Shown here in pieces: positions 35,203 through 46,280 of a DNA stretch of 64,000 bases (position 1 is its first letter; each line of letters opens with the position of its first letter). The DNA comes from Coniferiporia sulphurascens (taxonomy: Eukaryota > Basidiomycota > Agaricomycetes > Hymenochaetales > Hymenochaetaceae), in contig NBBA01000003.1 of NCBI GenBank assembly GCA_002794785.1, forward strand, positions 682,001 through 746,000, in the 5' to 3' direction. Both the position numbers and the translations under genes were made by a program. The notes beneath the pieces were generated by a model that was not told the DNA's origin, did not search any database, and was given only the letters and a program-made list of their open reading frames with translations.

Positions 35203-36440
35203 GCGAATCTTCCTACGTGTTTGATCGTCATTCCTGATGAGTGTACTGTTTCAGGCTTTTTTCGTAACGGAATTTTAAATTATTGCTTTCGGCTGCATAT
35301 ACCCCCTTCCGACTTCGATTCTTGGTGACTCCCAGCATTGCTGAACTATACCTGTCACCGCCGCCGTTTCCACTTTCAAACTTCTTTTAAACGTCATCCA
35401 GCCTGAGATTCTAGGATTGCTCTGCAACCAAACCCAGCTCCATCCCACTACGCTTACCACATTTTCCCGTCCCCCTGTCTTATTGATTATTTAACAGCCA
35501 CTTTGAGGCTGAAGCAAGGTGTCATAATATCCATGATCCAATAAAATATATAATATGTACTCTGGCTTACAAGTTATGTATATACGAGCACTTGTAAGTA
35601 GTCGTCATGTTTGGTTCCTTTCACTCTCATTCTTTTGCCATCTTTTAATGCTATTCTCCTTTGTACTGGATCTGGAGGGCTCTATACTCGAGAAAGGTAA
35701 TGACGCCGCTTTCTCACTTTCCGGACCAAAAAAAGACAGAATCGAAGCGCTAGCACCGGTACTGCTCGAAAGGGTCATGATCCGCCTCCTGCGGGTCGAG
35801 CCGAGCGCACAAATACAGTTAATTAAATGTACTGGCGCGCTTGCTTCAGACCTTCTAGCTCTAACTTCCCGTGGCTCATAGGCGCCCTTCTTTGGCTGGC
35901 CTCTGCGCAAGGGGTAACGGTCTCACGCTTAACAAAGATAACTAGGGATTATATACCAGGAATGAACGTATTAAAAAGGTGTAAGGACTCAGGAGAGGAA
36001 AAGCAGAAACAAGTACCGTATCAGGCGCCGCACAGCTTCGATTATCTATTAGAATGTTGATCAAGTTGAAATCATGAGGTTTTCAGCGCCTATGTCAATG
36101 TAACTACTGGTATTCGCGACCACCATGACAGCGCCGCCGTCAGATCTGTGCCCTGGTCGGCCATCGAAAAATTGTTCCAGACGCCCCCGGATTCGTAGCT
36201 ATGCTGAAGCCCATCATCTACCGATAAATTCATCATGCCAGACGCTGTCGTATAACTACTGTGGTGATTCCATCTCCCCGCTATTCACTTTCATCAGTGA
36301 GTCCACCGTCCCCTGCGAAGCCTGGATTCCTCATCCACGGCGACAGCCCCAGCATTCGGCAGTACTTTCTTTTGTCGTCTACAGGAGTACTGTCATCATC
36401 GTTGATATCGAGTCCGGAAGGCCCTCATCGGAATCTCGAA
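35203..36440. other. Intergenic between regulator and receptor genes
   Basis: About 1.2 kb. A 108-codon frame at 35555-35881 has a hydrophobic start followed by a charged part, but it has no splice partners or recognised domain. A similar-size frame on the other strand overlaps it, so I do not call a gene. Confidence 0.4.
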
Positions 36441-38403
36441 ATGTCGGCAAGTTCTCTATCAGATGGGTACCCTGCTGGACAGGTTGCCGTTACGCACACA
36501 GTCCTTACGCCCCGTCAAGGACAGAGCCTTGAGGTAACGGAAGAATATATCGTAACGTATTATTCTAGCGCTGACGTCATATTTACAGGTTCTAATCGTT
36601 GTCTCTAGTTTTTCAATGACTTCCGTTATACTTTTACTCATGGTTTTGGCGGTGAGCACATTCAATTAATAAGAAATTGAGATTCCAAAGAGATATCTGA
36701 CTGATTCATTTTATTAGATGTACGCAATTAGGGCAAGCTATTACAGAACGGGAGACATTGTATTCCGCTCACATGTCGCCGCCTATTTTATATCGTTACT
36801 GTTCACGGACTTATTCCAAGGTAAGTTGCTCCTACCGAGGTGGACTTTGCGCAGGATCTCAAATCCTGAGAAGCCATTGGGTCAATCATGAATGCAAGAT
36901 GGATACAGAACATGGCTGTGGATACAGGAGCATTTTGCACAGTTCAGGGTGGGCCTTTGTTTATTTATATTAGATCAATATGACGTTGATGCCATGAGTA
37001 GGTGTGATTAAGCAAGCGGCCGACGTTGGCACAGCGCTATGGTTCGTTTTTAATCACATTCACGAGCGATACTTTGCTTACTTCGTCCTTTTATTTACTT
37101 CTCCTTCTACAAAGGGTACTTGTCAGTACAGCCCCATTCACATATTTCACTCGTACCAAATATATTTAAAAGCCGTTTCGGGGCATAGATCATCGCCGTG
37201 CACACGTTCAGTGTACTGTTCCTCAATGTTAATGTTCATCGCTCCGTTATGTATATCGTTCTTTTTGGAGGATGGTGTTTCATCGGCATTGTGGTGGGAA
37301 TCGGTCCGTCTTTCCTTGCAACCAAGGACAGGGGCCCGTTTTGTGCGTACATGCCTCCTCGAAAATTAAAACCTTCGCTCAGTTTGGAAAATATGTCTAG
37401 TCAGCATCTCAGGATACTGGTGCTGGATTTCTGAATCGTACAAAATCGAAGAGATTGTGTAAGTGTTTGTTGATCTATACTCGAAGTTTGTTATATTTAC
37501 AGTATTATTTTTCACTCTGGATTATCCTAGCCTAGACTATATGCTCGTGAGTATTTCCTTCATGATCTGCTTCTCTCACATGTTAAGATGCTATCACCCA
37601 TTTAGATGTTTGCATCAGCCTTCTTTAGTTTCAGCATGTACATGCTAGTATTCCTCCGTCTACGAGGTAACATAGTACTTTCCCCCGGCAAGCGCATAGG
37701 CTTTCGGAAAGTGTGCAGGGAGACTGCTTGGGCATCGGCTCAAGGTCACGAGGCGTCGGACTCCCAGAGACAGATGACGTCTATAACTAAACACATGCTT
37801 CTGTATCCGGTGAGCTCTCCCGTATACTTTGCGTTCCATATATCGCTTGAACTTCAACAACAACTAGATTGCGTATACGGTTCTGATTGTTCCCATTGCT
37901 ACGGTCAGATTCTCGGGATGGATGGGACATGGAGTTCCTTTTGGAGCCGTAATCTTTAGGTCAGCATACTAGAGTTACGAGATTACTGCTGAAACTGACG
38001 CATTTATTTTTCTTCTTCTAGTGACAGCGTTTTCCTATTGTCTGGTGCGTGCCTCCTTTAAAACTTCATTCTCAAAACTTGCTGAAGACAGACATAACGG
38101 AACAAAGGCCTTGTCAATGCAACGCTGTTTGTAACGACTGGTCGCATCTTGTCATACGCTAAGATACGAGCGCTCTTTGGGAACTCTGAGTCGGATTCCA
38201 TGGTTGGGGCGAGCGCAGAGAAATGCTGGAACGTGGAGACGGCGATGCCTCGGACGTCGGTTAATTCAGACTTCATGGCTCCGAGGTCAGCTTACGATGT
38301 TGAAAAGGATCTCCCCCCAGTCCCCGACCATAATATATTCACGAGGGGTAGTCAATACGAAGTCGTCTTCTTTTCTTTAACCCCTATTAGGTCGTGCCAG
38401 TGA
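36441..38403 (+). CDS. Seven-transmembrane receptor, Git3/CAR-like (basidiomycete type)
   Basis: Exons as read: 36441-36533, 36589-36651, 36718-36820, 36855-36948, 37002-37045, 37189-37342, 37401-37458, 37531-37546, 37606-37809, 37868-37959, 38022-38044, 38108-38403; about 410 residues. Seven hydrophobic segments are visible: VLIVVSSFSMTSVILLLMVL (TM1), VAAYFISLLFTDLF (TM2), VGTALWFIIAVHTFSVLFL (TM3), VMYIVLFGGWCFIGIVVGIG (TM4), YMLMFASAFFSFSMYMLVFL (TM5), IAYTVLIVPIATVRF (TM6) and LSGLVNATLFVTTGRIL (TM7). The loop GPFFSISGYWCWI matches the conserved GYWCWI motif of basidiomycete glucose/cAMP-receptor-like GPCRs, expected to signal via G-alpha and cAMP. Ligand unknown. The join 36948/37002 is off by one base with canonical sites, intron 3 is only 34 nt, and the donor at 37046 (GTTTTT) is poor. 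The gene may be mispredicted or damaged. Confidence 0.75.
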
Positions 38404-38661
38404 AGGGACAGCTCGGTTATGCATGGTTCACGGTGTTTCCGGTAATTCCTGCCATGCAGATCTACCTTGCCCTACGAATGGTCGTCAGTGTTCTTGTATT
38501 TGTTACATATTTTGGGGTCAGGGGATGCGTACACAAATGACTATATTTCCGAAATCAATTGTGTCCTGTCAATTCTATAGTTAAGGCCTCGGAATTACCG
38601 ATGGATGAGTCATCGCGTTTACGGTAGCGCGCGTGTCTGGATTGCTTGAACTGCTGCTGCA

Positions 38662-39852
38662 ATGACCTATCCATCGAGACACGATCCGTCGCCCTCCGCC
38701 TTTTCAACGCCTGCATCTACGGCACTCTTCCGAAGATTAACATGGGAAGGGACCGTTCCGCTCGAGGTTCACGTAGACCCCTCTGAGCTGCCTGCGAACA
38801 GTGACCGCGGCCTGGAGTGCTACTTTATCCAGGCGCCGCGCGTGAGCTACCTCCCGCTGCTCGTGCCGGAAATCAAGCGTTTCTTGACGGACATTGTCTT
38901 TGACGGCACAGCAGGAAAAGCGGTGAAGGAAGAGGACTGGTGGTTCGAGACAGAAGACAAGGTGTTGATGAAGTGGTGAGTGCGTGGCACGCGGACTTCG
39001 TCCTTTTCTTCCCTTCTCATACCAAGCAACGTAATAGGCATTGGTCCATAGGTTTATTATACGACTTCAATATTATCACTTCTACACTGAAAAAACGAAC
39101 AAATCACGACCAGCAACTGACACCTCTCCGGTTGATCTTGCACCTTACGGCGCCTCCGACCGACAAGCTGCTCCTGTCGCCGAGCATCGAAGCCTGCAAG
39201 CAGGCGTTCATGGGACAGCTCAAGGAGGCCGACTTTTTGAGATGGGGAAATACCAAAAGAATGACCGGTCTGCGACAAGCGGAGCAGGATGGGATTTGGG
39301 AGGGTATCAGAGGACGTACGTGTGTTGAGCTAATTGGAGTTTTGCGTTGCTTACGAAGAGCTATATCCCACAGATAGCTTTGATGAATACTGGCGTATTG
39401 CATCGAAGGTAACTCCGACGACTACACCCGCGAGACCAACTTCTCCTCCTCCATCATCAGTGTCGTTGCATAGTCGCCCGCCTTCCACGGACTCTTCCGG
39501 GACCCCAGATAAGGATGGCGCATATAGTGTTCGCAGTGTTCCTATACGGATGTATCTTGCGGATGGACCAGCGCTCCAGGGCCTCGCTCCACCGACACTT
39601 GAGTCAGGTCCGTGAATTTTGTAAGCATTTCTTGCGAGGGAAGTTATTAACTAGGATTTATTAGGATCCTTCAACACGCTAGGTAACTTCCTAAACTCCC
39701 ATCTACCTCTTTTGTTCCCTAGCCAGCAACGACCATTGGCATATACGTTAGTTCAAGGGGTTCTATGCCCATTAGACGCTGAGATAGCATGGCTTGGGGC
39801 GTGTATGGCTGGGGCAGATGGATGGGTGAATGTTATGATAGGCATCATTTAA
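38662..39852 (+). CDS. ATG5: Autophagy protein Atg5
   Basis: Four exons: 38662-38975, 39038-39315, 39374-39607, 39665-39852; 1014 nt, 337 residues. Atg5 is joined to Atg12 and, with Atg16, promotes lipidation of Atg8 at the growing autophagosome. Conserved blocks: FRRLTWEGTVPLEV near the start, PRVSYLPLLVPEIKRFL (first ubiquitin-like fold), HWSIGLLYDF, then QAFMGQLKEADFLRWG, where K167 corresponds to the Atg12-acceptor lysine. Next come DGIWEGI..FDEYWRIASK, VPIRMYLADGPALQ, and a second ubiquitin-like fold ending ADGWVNVMIGI. A Pro/Ser/Thr-rich insert sits before that last fold. The last donor, GTCCGT, is followed by a stop if not spliced. All key parts are present. Confidence 0.95.
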
Positions 39853-39991
39853 CAGTTGGACAAGATACCCTTTCCTCAATTCAAGTTTTAGTACCAGATA
39901 TCAAATGATAGAAGTCCCTTTTATCGCGAAGGTAAATATACCGCAAAGAATCAGTAAAGAAATTCACGACAAAAGAAAGAAAGAAAAATAC

Positions 39992-40073
39992 GACGCCAGC
40001 AGGATTCGAACCTGCGCCCTCGAAGAGGAGCAGCTTTCTAAACTGCCGCAGTAACCACTTTGCTATAGCGCCT
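39992..40073 (-). tRNA. tRNA-Ser(AGA): tRNA-Ser (anticodon AGA), minus-strand copy
   Basis: Reverse complement folds as a class II tRNA: acceptor GGCGCTA/TGGCGTC, short D stem, anticodon stem GCAGT/GCTGC with loop TTAGAAA (anticodon AGA), long variable arm CCTC-TTC-GAGG, T arm GCAGG/CCTGC, and G discriminator as in eukaryotic Ser tRNAs. A box (TAGCAAAGTGG) and B box (GGTTCGAATCC) are intact; a T run follows the 3' end on the minus strand. No intron. About 82 nt; the left-hand end could be off by one base. Partner of the divergent copy at 40556. Confidence 0.95.
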
Positions 40074-40555
40074 TACAAATAGGTCTTACGTACAGCCATA
40101 TAAGTCAAGTGGAGAGACGTTTAGTGCTCAAGCCGCGGGACGGCATTTGACTATTAATTATACTCAAGCGCCTTGCCAAGCTACAATTGGTATAAATAAC
40201 CTCATTTCTTTCACGCGGAACTATACATCAACTATATACTAAGCCCCCTCCCCACCCCTGGACTCTGATCGAAGTGAATGCTCAGGGTTGGCTCGGACTC
40301 CGGAGTAATACCCATCGTCTTGAATGTATACTGAAATTTCAAGACATTGTTGGGTGTTTTCCCAAAGCCCTGTACAATCGCCGCGCGTCATAAAGAGTAT
40401 TGTCACATCGGGAGGAAGTCGGACCACTTGGTGTACGTATGGTGGAGTTACCGCTAGTACTAGTTTACTTCGCATGAATACTTTTTTAAACAGATTCATG
40501 GCCCTCATAGATAGCTAATCTGCTGATAAAGAACTCAAACGGCCCAGAAAGGAGG
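40074..40555. other. Spacer between the two divergent tRNA-Ser genes
   Basis: About 480 bases between the inverted tRNA copies. No gene is supported; an 89-codon minus-strand frame has no recognised domain. The similarity of the copies does not appear to extend into the spacer. Confidence 0.5.
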
Positions 40556-40637
40556 GGCGCTATAGCAAAGTGGTTACTGCGGCAGTTTAGAAAGCTGCTC
40601 CTCTTCGAGGGCGCAGGTTCGAATCCTGCTGGCGTCG
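40556..40637 (+). tRNA. tRNA-Ser(AGA): tRNA-Ser (anticodon AGA), plus-strand copy
   Basis: 82 nt, the same sequence and fold as the minus-strand copy about 480 bases upstream: class II tRNA with long variable arm, loop TTAGAAA and discriminator G. A and B boxes are intact, and a TTTTT pol III terminator lies at 40643-40647. No intron and no encoded CCA, as expected in eukaryotes. Confidence 0.96.
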
Positions 40638-41036
40638 CTAACTTTTTGACCTGCACCACTTCGAATGCTTAATTAATTTACCATATATCCAGTACTTCAA
40701 GCAAGTCCGATGTTGCGTGGAAGACCGTGGAAAACGGGGACTTAAACATGCGCTCGGATGCGCGGCTCTCTGGTGATTGTTTTATCCGTTTCCCAAAGCT
40801 GCGATCGCTGTATTCATATTCCTTGATTAGAATCAGCCGGACGTATCATGTGTTGGGTGTTTTTCCATTTACAAACAGTTGCATTCCGATACGGAGGCCG
40901 TTCACCGAGGACTGGCATAGCTACATAAATGGCATATGCTCTCTTACCCTCCTTCCGTCTCATCCCCACCTCGACAGTCCACAGCGCTCTAGACATCTTT
41001 GCAGGAGAACGCACCTTGAAAGAAAAGGCAGCAGCT
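40638..41036. other. Spacer upstream of the dioxygenase gene
   Basis: About 400 bases, presumably the dioxygenase promoter. An open frame in phase with the dioxygenase start runs upstream of 41037, but the conserved domain begins well after that Met, so I do not extend the gene. Confidence 0.45.
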
Positions 41037-42421
41037 ATGGCAGATACAAGCAATGTGAATAAGGCCGTGAGCAATGGAATCCCTCCTCCGCCGTTCGAGC
41101 TCCCCGTAAGTCAGTCTCTCGGTGTTTAACAGCGCTGCTGACATTTCTTGCAGATACCTGACAGACCAGAAATCATCACTGCGAATATGCACAAATTGAA
41201 CACGCTCGCATCGACGCCGTAGGCACTATTTATTCGAGGGAACTCGATTGGCTTAGTCCTTGATCTGATCCTGGCATTTGTATTAAACCAGCCGACTGCA
41301 ATTCCTTATGAACAACCTAGTCAAACACCTACACGGATTCGTCGAGGAAACAAGGTAAGGACCTGCTTATATGCGTTGTGTGTGTGGACATGTCCGTGAC
41401 GATCGTATTAGCCTCACAACAGAGGAATGGATGACTACTATCCAGTTTCTTACTCGCGTTGGCAAGACCTGCACGGACATCCGACAGGAGTTCATTCTTC
41501 TTTCAGACGTCCTGGGTGTTTCGGCGCTCGTGGACGCGTTGAACAACCCTCCTTCCGGAAACGCCACGGAGAGCAGTGTTCTGGGTCCCTTCTTCACCGA
41601 AGACGCAGCTGATAGTGAGCAACTTGGCTCTGTATATTCGTCACACTAACAGTGTACACTGTTTAGTCGAGAATGGGGAGTCTATCGCGTCTGAAGGCAA
41701 AGGCGAATATATGTTGGTGGAGGGCCGTGTGCTCGATACTAAGGGCTCGCCCATTCCGGACGTCGTGGTCGAAACCTGGGAAACTGACGAGTGAGATTTC
41801 TGTTCGAATGCATATCATCTTTATAATCTGACTATTCGCCCTCTAGAAACGGATTTTACGACACTCAGTACAAAGACCGCAATGGGCCTGATTGCCGAGG
41901 TCGTCTTCGTTCAGACAAAGATGGCAAATTCGTGTATAGGGCCGTCGTACCCGTTGCATACCCGATCCCTGGTGATGTGAGCAGTCAAACCCTCTACTAA
42001 TATCCTTCACTTTCCGGACTGACGGCTTTACTCAAGGGACCTGTCGGCGAATTGCTTAACAATCTGAGGCGACACAATATGCGACCGAACCACTTGCACA
42101 TGATGTTTGAGAAACCGGGATACCACAAGTTAACAACAGCGCTATACCCCGAAGGAGATCCCTACAACTTCAGTGATGCCGTCTTTGGCGTTAAAAGGAG
42201 CCTGGTCGTGGTATGTCCAAACTGTTCACAGACCCCGATTGCCAGCATTCGGATCTGACGGGATGTATGCGCAGAAATTGGACGCTGTAACGTCCGAGTC
42301 CGAAGCGCGGGCCAAGGGCTTCGCAAAGGGCGATACCTTCAAGCTTCTGAAGCATGATTTCGTGTTGGTCACTGAGGAGGAGTCGGAGGCAACTAGGGCG
42401 CAACATGCAAAACGCGCTTGA
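41037..42421 (+). CDS. Intradiol ring-cleavage dioxygenase (catechol/hydroxyquinol 1,2-dioxygenase type)
   Basis: Eight exons: 41037-41105, 41154-41218, 41292-41354, 41412-41614, 41667-41790, 41847-41976, 42037-42210, 42275-42421; 975 nt, 324 residues, within the family range. The enzyme opens catechol or hydroxyquinol between the two hydroxyls using non-haem Fe(III), a late step of aromatic and lignin-derived compound breakdown. The N-terminal helical domain (LTTEEWMTTIQFLTRVGK..DIRQEF) is of the catechol-dioxygenase dimerisation type. All four expected iron ligands are present: Y179 (GFYDTQ), Y213 (VAYPIPGDGP), H237 and H239 (RPNHLHMMF). YPIPGDGP favours the hydroxyquinol branch, by inference. 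No signal peptide, so intracellular. Confidence 0.93.
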
Positions 42422-42831
42422 ACTGATAGGATAGTGGTCGGGGGAAAGAACTACGAATTCAACCATTTGTATAATATGTCTATCGGCCTGGATAAATGTG
42501 CAATATGTCCTTTTGGTCGGCGAGTGTCTCCCAATACGCTGAAGCGGAAGTGAGCCGATACTTAGTGGGGTGACCACTTGCGTGCACCGGCAGCGCATAC
42601 AGGCAGACATATCATCCCACTAGAATCGAGGGTTTTGCACACCTTGGAGAATAAGGATTAACACCATGACCAGCCTAGCAATTAGAAAGTGCTCTTCGTC
42701 GATGAAGTCCGAGGGCGGTAGCCACCGACGCGGTCGCGAGAAACCGACCTTGTTTGGGAAGGACCGTCTTACTTGTAGCCGGAAGCTAAGTGGCTTCCAC
42801 CGTCTTTGACGACGACGACAACGACCGCGAC

Positions 42832-43486
42832 ATGCGCATGGTGCGTGATCCAATCTGTCCAGCATCCGCTCGCGCCGCTAAGTCCAAATAAAACGGCACC
42901 TACAGCTAAAGCAGGAAGAAGAGAGCGAGGATGTCGAGGTGAACTGGGGTACGTCGTCTTAATTCTTGACCAGCCGGTCGATCAGCCGATGGCTCACGGT
43001 TGCGCAGAGGACCAGCAACGCATATGTACTTTCTCCAAGTATAACACGCGTCAGCGCAGCTTTGAGGAACGGCTTGAAGGGCTCAAGGTGTGTACGCTGT
43101 CGCGAGGTGCGAGAAACGTCTGATGATTTGTTCATAATCGCGTATCCGACAAGCAGCAAGAAAAGGAGGCGCTCGATGATCTCTCGATGGAGCTCGAGCT
43201 CGCCGATGAAGATGAGGATATATTGTACGTATCCCGTCCGCAACACCTCTTCCTCACCTCACCGTATCACACACATTCATTTCGATCCTGCAGATACCGT
43301 GTCGGAGAGACTTTTGTGCACATGCCACTCCCACGAGCGCTAAAGCGGCTCAAGCACGATTCCGCTGCGATTGACGCAGAGATTGCCAAACTCGCGGACG
43401 GGGTAGAGGAGTGCGAGAAGAGCATGAAGGAGCTCAAGCTCATCCTGTATGCGAAGTTCGGCTCTGCAATAAACCTCGACGAATGA
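42832..43486 (+). CDS. PFD4: Prefoldin subunit 4
   Basis: Five exons: 42832-42840, 42906-42948, 43008-43087, 43154-43224, 43294-43486; 396 nt, 131 residues, the usual length. Prefoldin is the cytosolic six-subunit chaperone that hands unfolded actin and tubulin to CCT; subunit 4 is a beta-type subunit. The joined protein begins MRMLKQEEESEDVEVNWEDQ and has the two-helix coiled coil (FEERLEGLKQQEKEALDDL and PLPRALKRLKHDSAAID) around a beta hairpin (DILYRVGETFVHM), ending LYAKFGSAINLDE as expected. The first coding exon is only three codons; it is supported by the donor at 42841 and by the MRM-L start of relatives. An alternative acceptor at 43157 would drop one Gln. Confidence 0.93.
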
Positions 43487-44619
43487 GCGCCTTTTGAGCC
43501 TTTGCTCTGCGCGGTCTGATTTGGGTCGGTACGATGAAGAGTCTGGGTTTGAGGGTCAAGGGCCGAGCGCTCCACTAAGGTAATTTGGGACAGCGCAGGG
43601 CGTCGCGATTGATTCCTTGCAGGGTACAAGGCTGGTGATCAATCGCTAGTCGACTGAGAAATTGAACAATTTGTGGAGTGTTTATCAGGTCATGGACTGC
43701 AGAGGCCCTTGGCCAGCCATGTATACTCATATGCTCTATGTCTCCAGCTGGGAAGCATTCGTCCATATGTATGCTGCGTACCCGCAAGGATCGTACAACG
43801 AGAGAGCAGGTGCCTCTGCGCTTGTAAGTCGTTGAGTATCCTTTTCAGATTCTCATGACGGTTGTGGCTTTGGCACTAGGAAACGAGACCGATATAAACG
43901 TTAAGCTGCAGAATCTCATTGGCCTGCACTCTATTTGATTGAGGGAAGCTATCTAGCGCAACTCTAGATTCTTCACAGTAGCCAAAATGACAGTCAACGC
44001 ACAAAATAAGAAATTTAATGGCGACAAGTCTTGGAAGCCAGGACTCTATTAAAATTCCCGATTTATTATGAAGCTAGATGCTCAAATTCCCAGGGCTAAA
44101 TAAATGGACATGAGTATTCGTCTCTATATGTTAAATATATTTTCGTGGTTCTACTAGAAGAGATCGTGGGCAAGTGTAGTAGGTGGACCTAGGAATAGAA
44201 ACGATCACGAGCGAGGTCACTCACAGCTTCACTGAATTGGACGCTGGGAATAATCAATTTACAGAGACGTCTAAAGGCTAAGCAGCGCGTTCTTCCCTTC
44301 GAGTGCGTCGATCCCGCCCACCGTCGGAGGCGGGTTCGGCGTCAGTTCGTCGGCGTCGGTGTCGGTGTCTGCGGACAAGCGGAGGGCGGACGCCCGGTGT
44401 CCCGACAACGCCCGCGCAAGGAAATGGCGGGGCACTCATTGGCTATCCCCGCATCACGTGAATACACGTGGAAGGGTCAGTAATACGGGATAGTCATGGG
44501 AATCTCCTCATAAGACGCCGGACCCGCCTCACTGCGCTTGCGACATTGCTTTTCTTTTTCTTTCTCCCACCTACCAACTCCTTATCGCCTACGAGCCAAG
44601 GCCGTCTCATCAAGCCAAC
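43487..44619. other. Intergenic, prefoldin 3' end to cytochrome c peroxidase promoter
   Basis: About 1.1 kb with no supported gene. The distal 300 bases (from about 44300) become GC-rich with CG-containing TCGGCGTCGG-type repeats, and a pyrimidine-rich leader precedes the ATG at 44620. This is consistent with an active promoter. Confidence 0.5.
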
Positions 44620-46280
44620 ATGTCCTCGTTCTCCGCCCTCCGCGTTTCTACTCGCCGTGCGGCCTTTGCAGCCGCCCCGCGGTCTGCCGTCCGCACGAAC
44701 ATCCGCGCGTCGTTCCGCAAGTACTCGACTGAGTTTACTGAGCCGAAAAAGGCAGGAAACACATGGCTCTACGCCTCGCTCGGTGGTGCTGCGTTCGTCA
44801 GTGCTGGCTACTACTTTTACGCGTCCTCCTCGGAAACCTCCAAGGAGGTAGGCACCGCAGCCAAGTCGGCGGCCCAGTCCGCCAAGGTCCTGGCCAACTT
44901 CGTGCCGACACAGGAAGATTATCAAAAGGTTGCCATCAATACCTGCCTGTCACTCGCTTATCCGCTAATTAAGATTTTGTTTAGGTCTACAACGATATTG
45001 CCAGCATCCTTGAGGAGAACGGTGAATACGACGGTATGGATAAATACATATCTTATTGGATAATACCTTATCAACAAGCCGCCCTTAAGACGGCTCTTAC
45101 GGCCCCGTACTCGTTCGTCTCGCTTGGCACAGCTCTGGCACCTATGATAAGGAGACCAAGACCGGCGGAAGGTTTGTTTATCTTAAAATAGATTCAATGC
45201 ACAGTTTTCACGTTATTCGTTAAGCAACTACGCTACTATGCGCTTCGAGCCGGAGGCCCTTCACGGTGCCAACAACGGCTTGAACGTTGCTCGTGGTCTT
45301 TTGGAAAAGATCAAAGCAAAGTACCCGTGGATTAGCTATGGTGACCTCTGGACTCTGGCCGGTGTTGCCGCTGTTCAGGTAAGCAAACGTTATATATATA
45401 AATGCTAGAATCTTCTTACCGAGATTTGTGCGACGGCATTGGCCGATCTTCCGTGCACAGGAAATGGCTGGCCCAAAGATCCCTTGGAGGGCAGGCCGTA
45501 TTGATGGCTACGCAAAGGATGCTACACCGGATGGTCGTCTTCCGGACGCATCCCAGGGTGCTGATCACATCCGGAACGTAAGTAGATTATACTTCGTACC
45601 TTGATGCGCAGATATTCATTTGGGGTTGCTAGATATTTTACCGCATGGGGTATGTTTCGGCTTGTGTACCGCTTTGCGAAAATTAAACTCCCATCTTTAG
45701 ATTCAATGACCAGGAAATTGTCGCGCTTTCAGGTGCCCACGCTCTAGGACGCTGCCATGTCGACCGGTGCGTTGTTCACAATGTTCACCTCCACCCACTT
45801 TGCATTGACATTTCTGTTTACAGTTCTGGTTTCGATGGACCTTGGACATTCTCGCCCATCACCTTCACAAACGACTTCTACACGCTCCTATTCAACGAAA
45901 AGTGCGCCTCCTTCCTTATCGGATGGTGTTGTTATATTTAACTCAACTAATTGCAGGTGGGTGTGGCGTAAGTGGGGCGGCCCGAAGCAACTGCAGGATA
46001 AGAAGACGCAGACGCTCATGATGCTACCGACGGACTACGTCCTGACGACGGACAAGAGCTTCAAGAAGTACGCGAAGGCATACGCCGCCGACCAGGACCT
46101 CTTCTTCAAAGAGTAAGTTCGCACCCCTGATAATGTTTTAGCTTTCAACAACTTATCAACACCTTTTCCAGTTTCTCGAAGGCTTTCGCAACCCTGCTCG
46201 AGCTCGGGGTGCCGGAGTCTCAGTGGGTCAGCCCTGAGCCGTGGCTCCTGAAGACTGCGGAGGAACAGGCATCCAAGTAG
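44620..46280 (+). CDS. CCP1: Cytochrome c peroxidase, mitochondrial
   Basis: Ten exons: 44620-44928, 44985-45033, 45090-45171, 45225-45378, 45461-45577, 45633-45649, 45701-45766, 45824-45901, 45957-46112, 46172-46280; 1137 nt, 378 residues. It reduces hydrogen peroxide with electrons from cytochrome c in the intermembrane space. An Arg/Ser/Ala-rich targeting sequence is followed by a hydrophobic sorting segment (about 49-67, [19 protein letters not shown]), as in yeast Ccp1, where it is cut during import. Catalytic residues are all present: distal R129, W132, H133 (RLAWHSS), proximal H256 ([10 protein letters not shown]) and W272 (DGPWTFSP), the radical site typical of true Ccp rather than ascorbate peroxidase lineages lacking it. 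Exon 6 is a 17-nt microexon. Confidence 0.96.

Noticed and set aside
36125..36532. 135-codon frame at the receptor 5' end
   Set aside because: A different frame from the receptor start; no domain and no splice partners.
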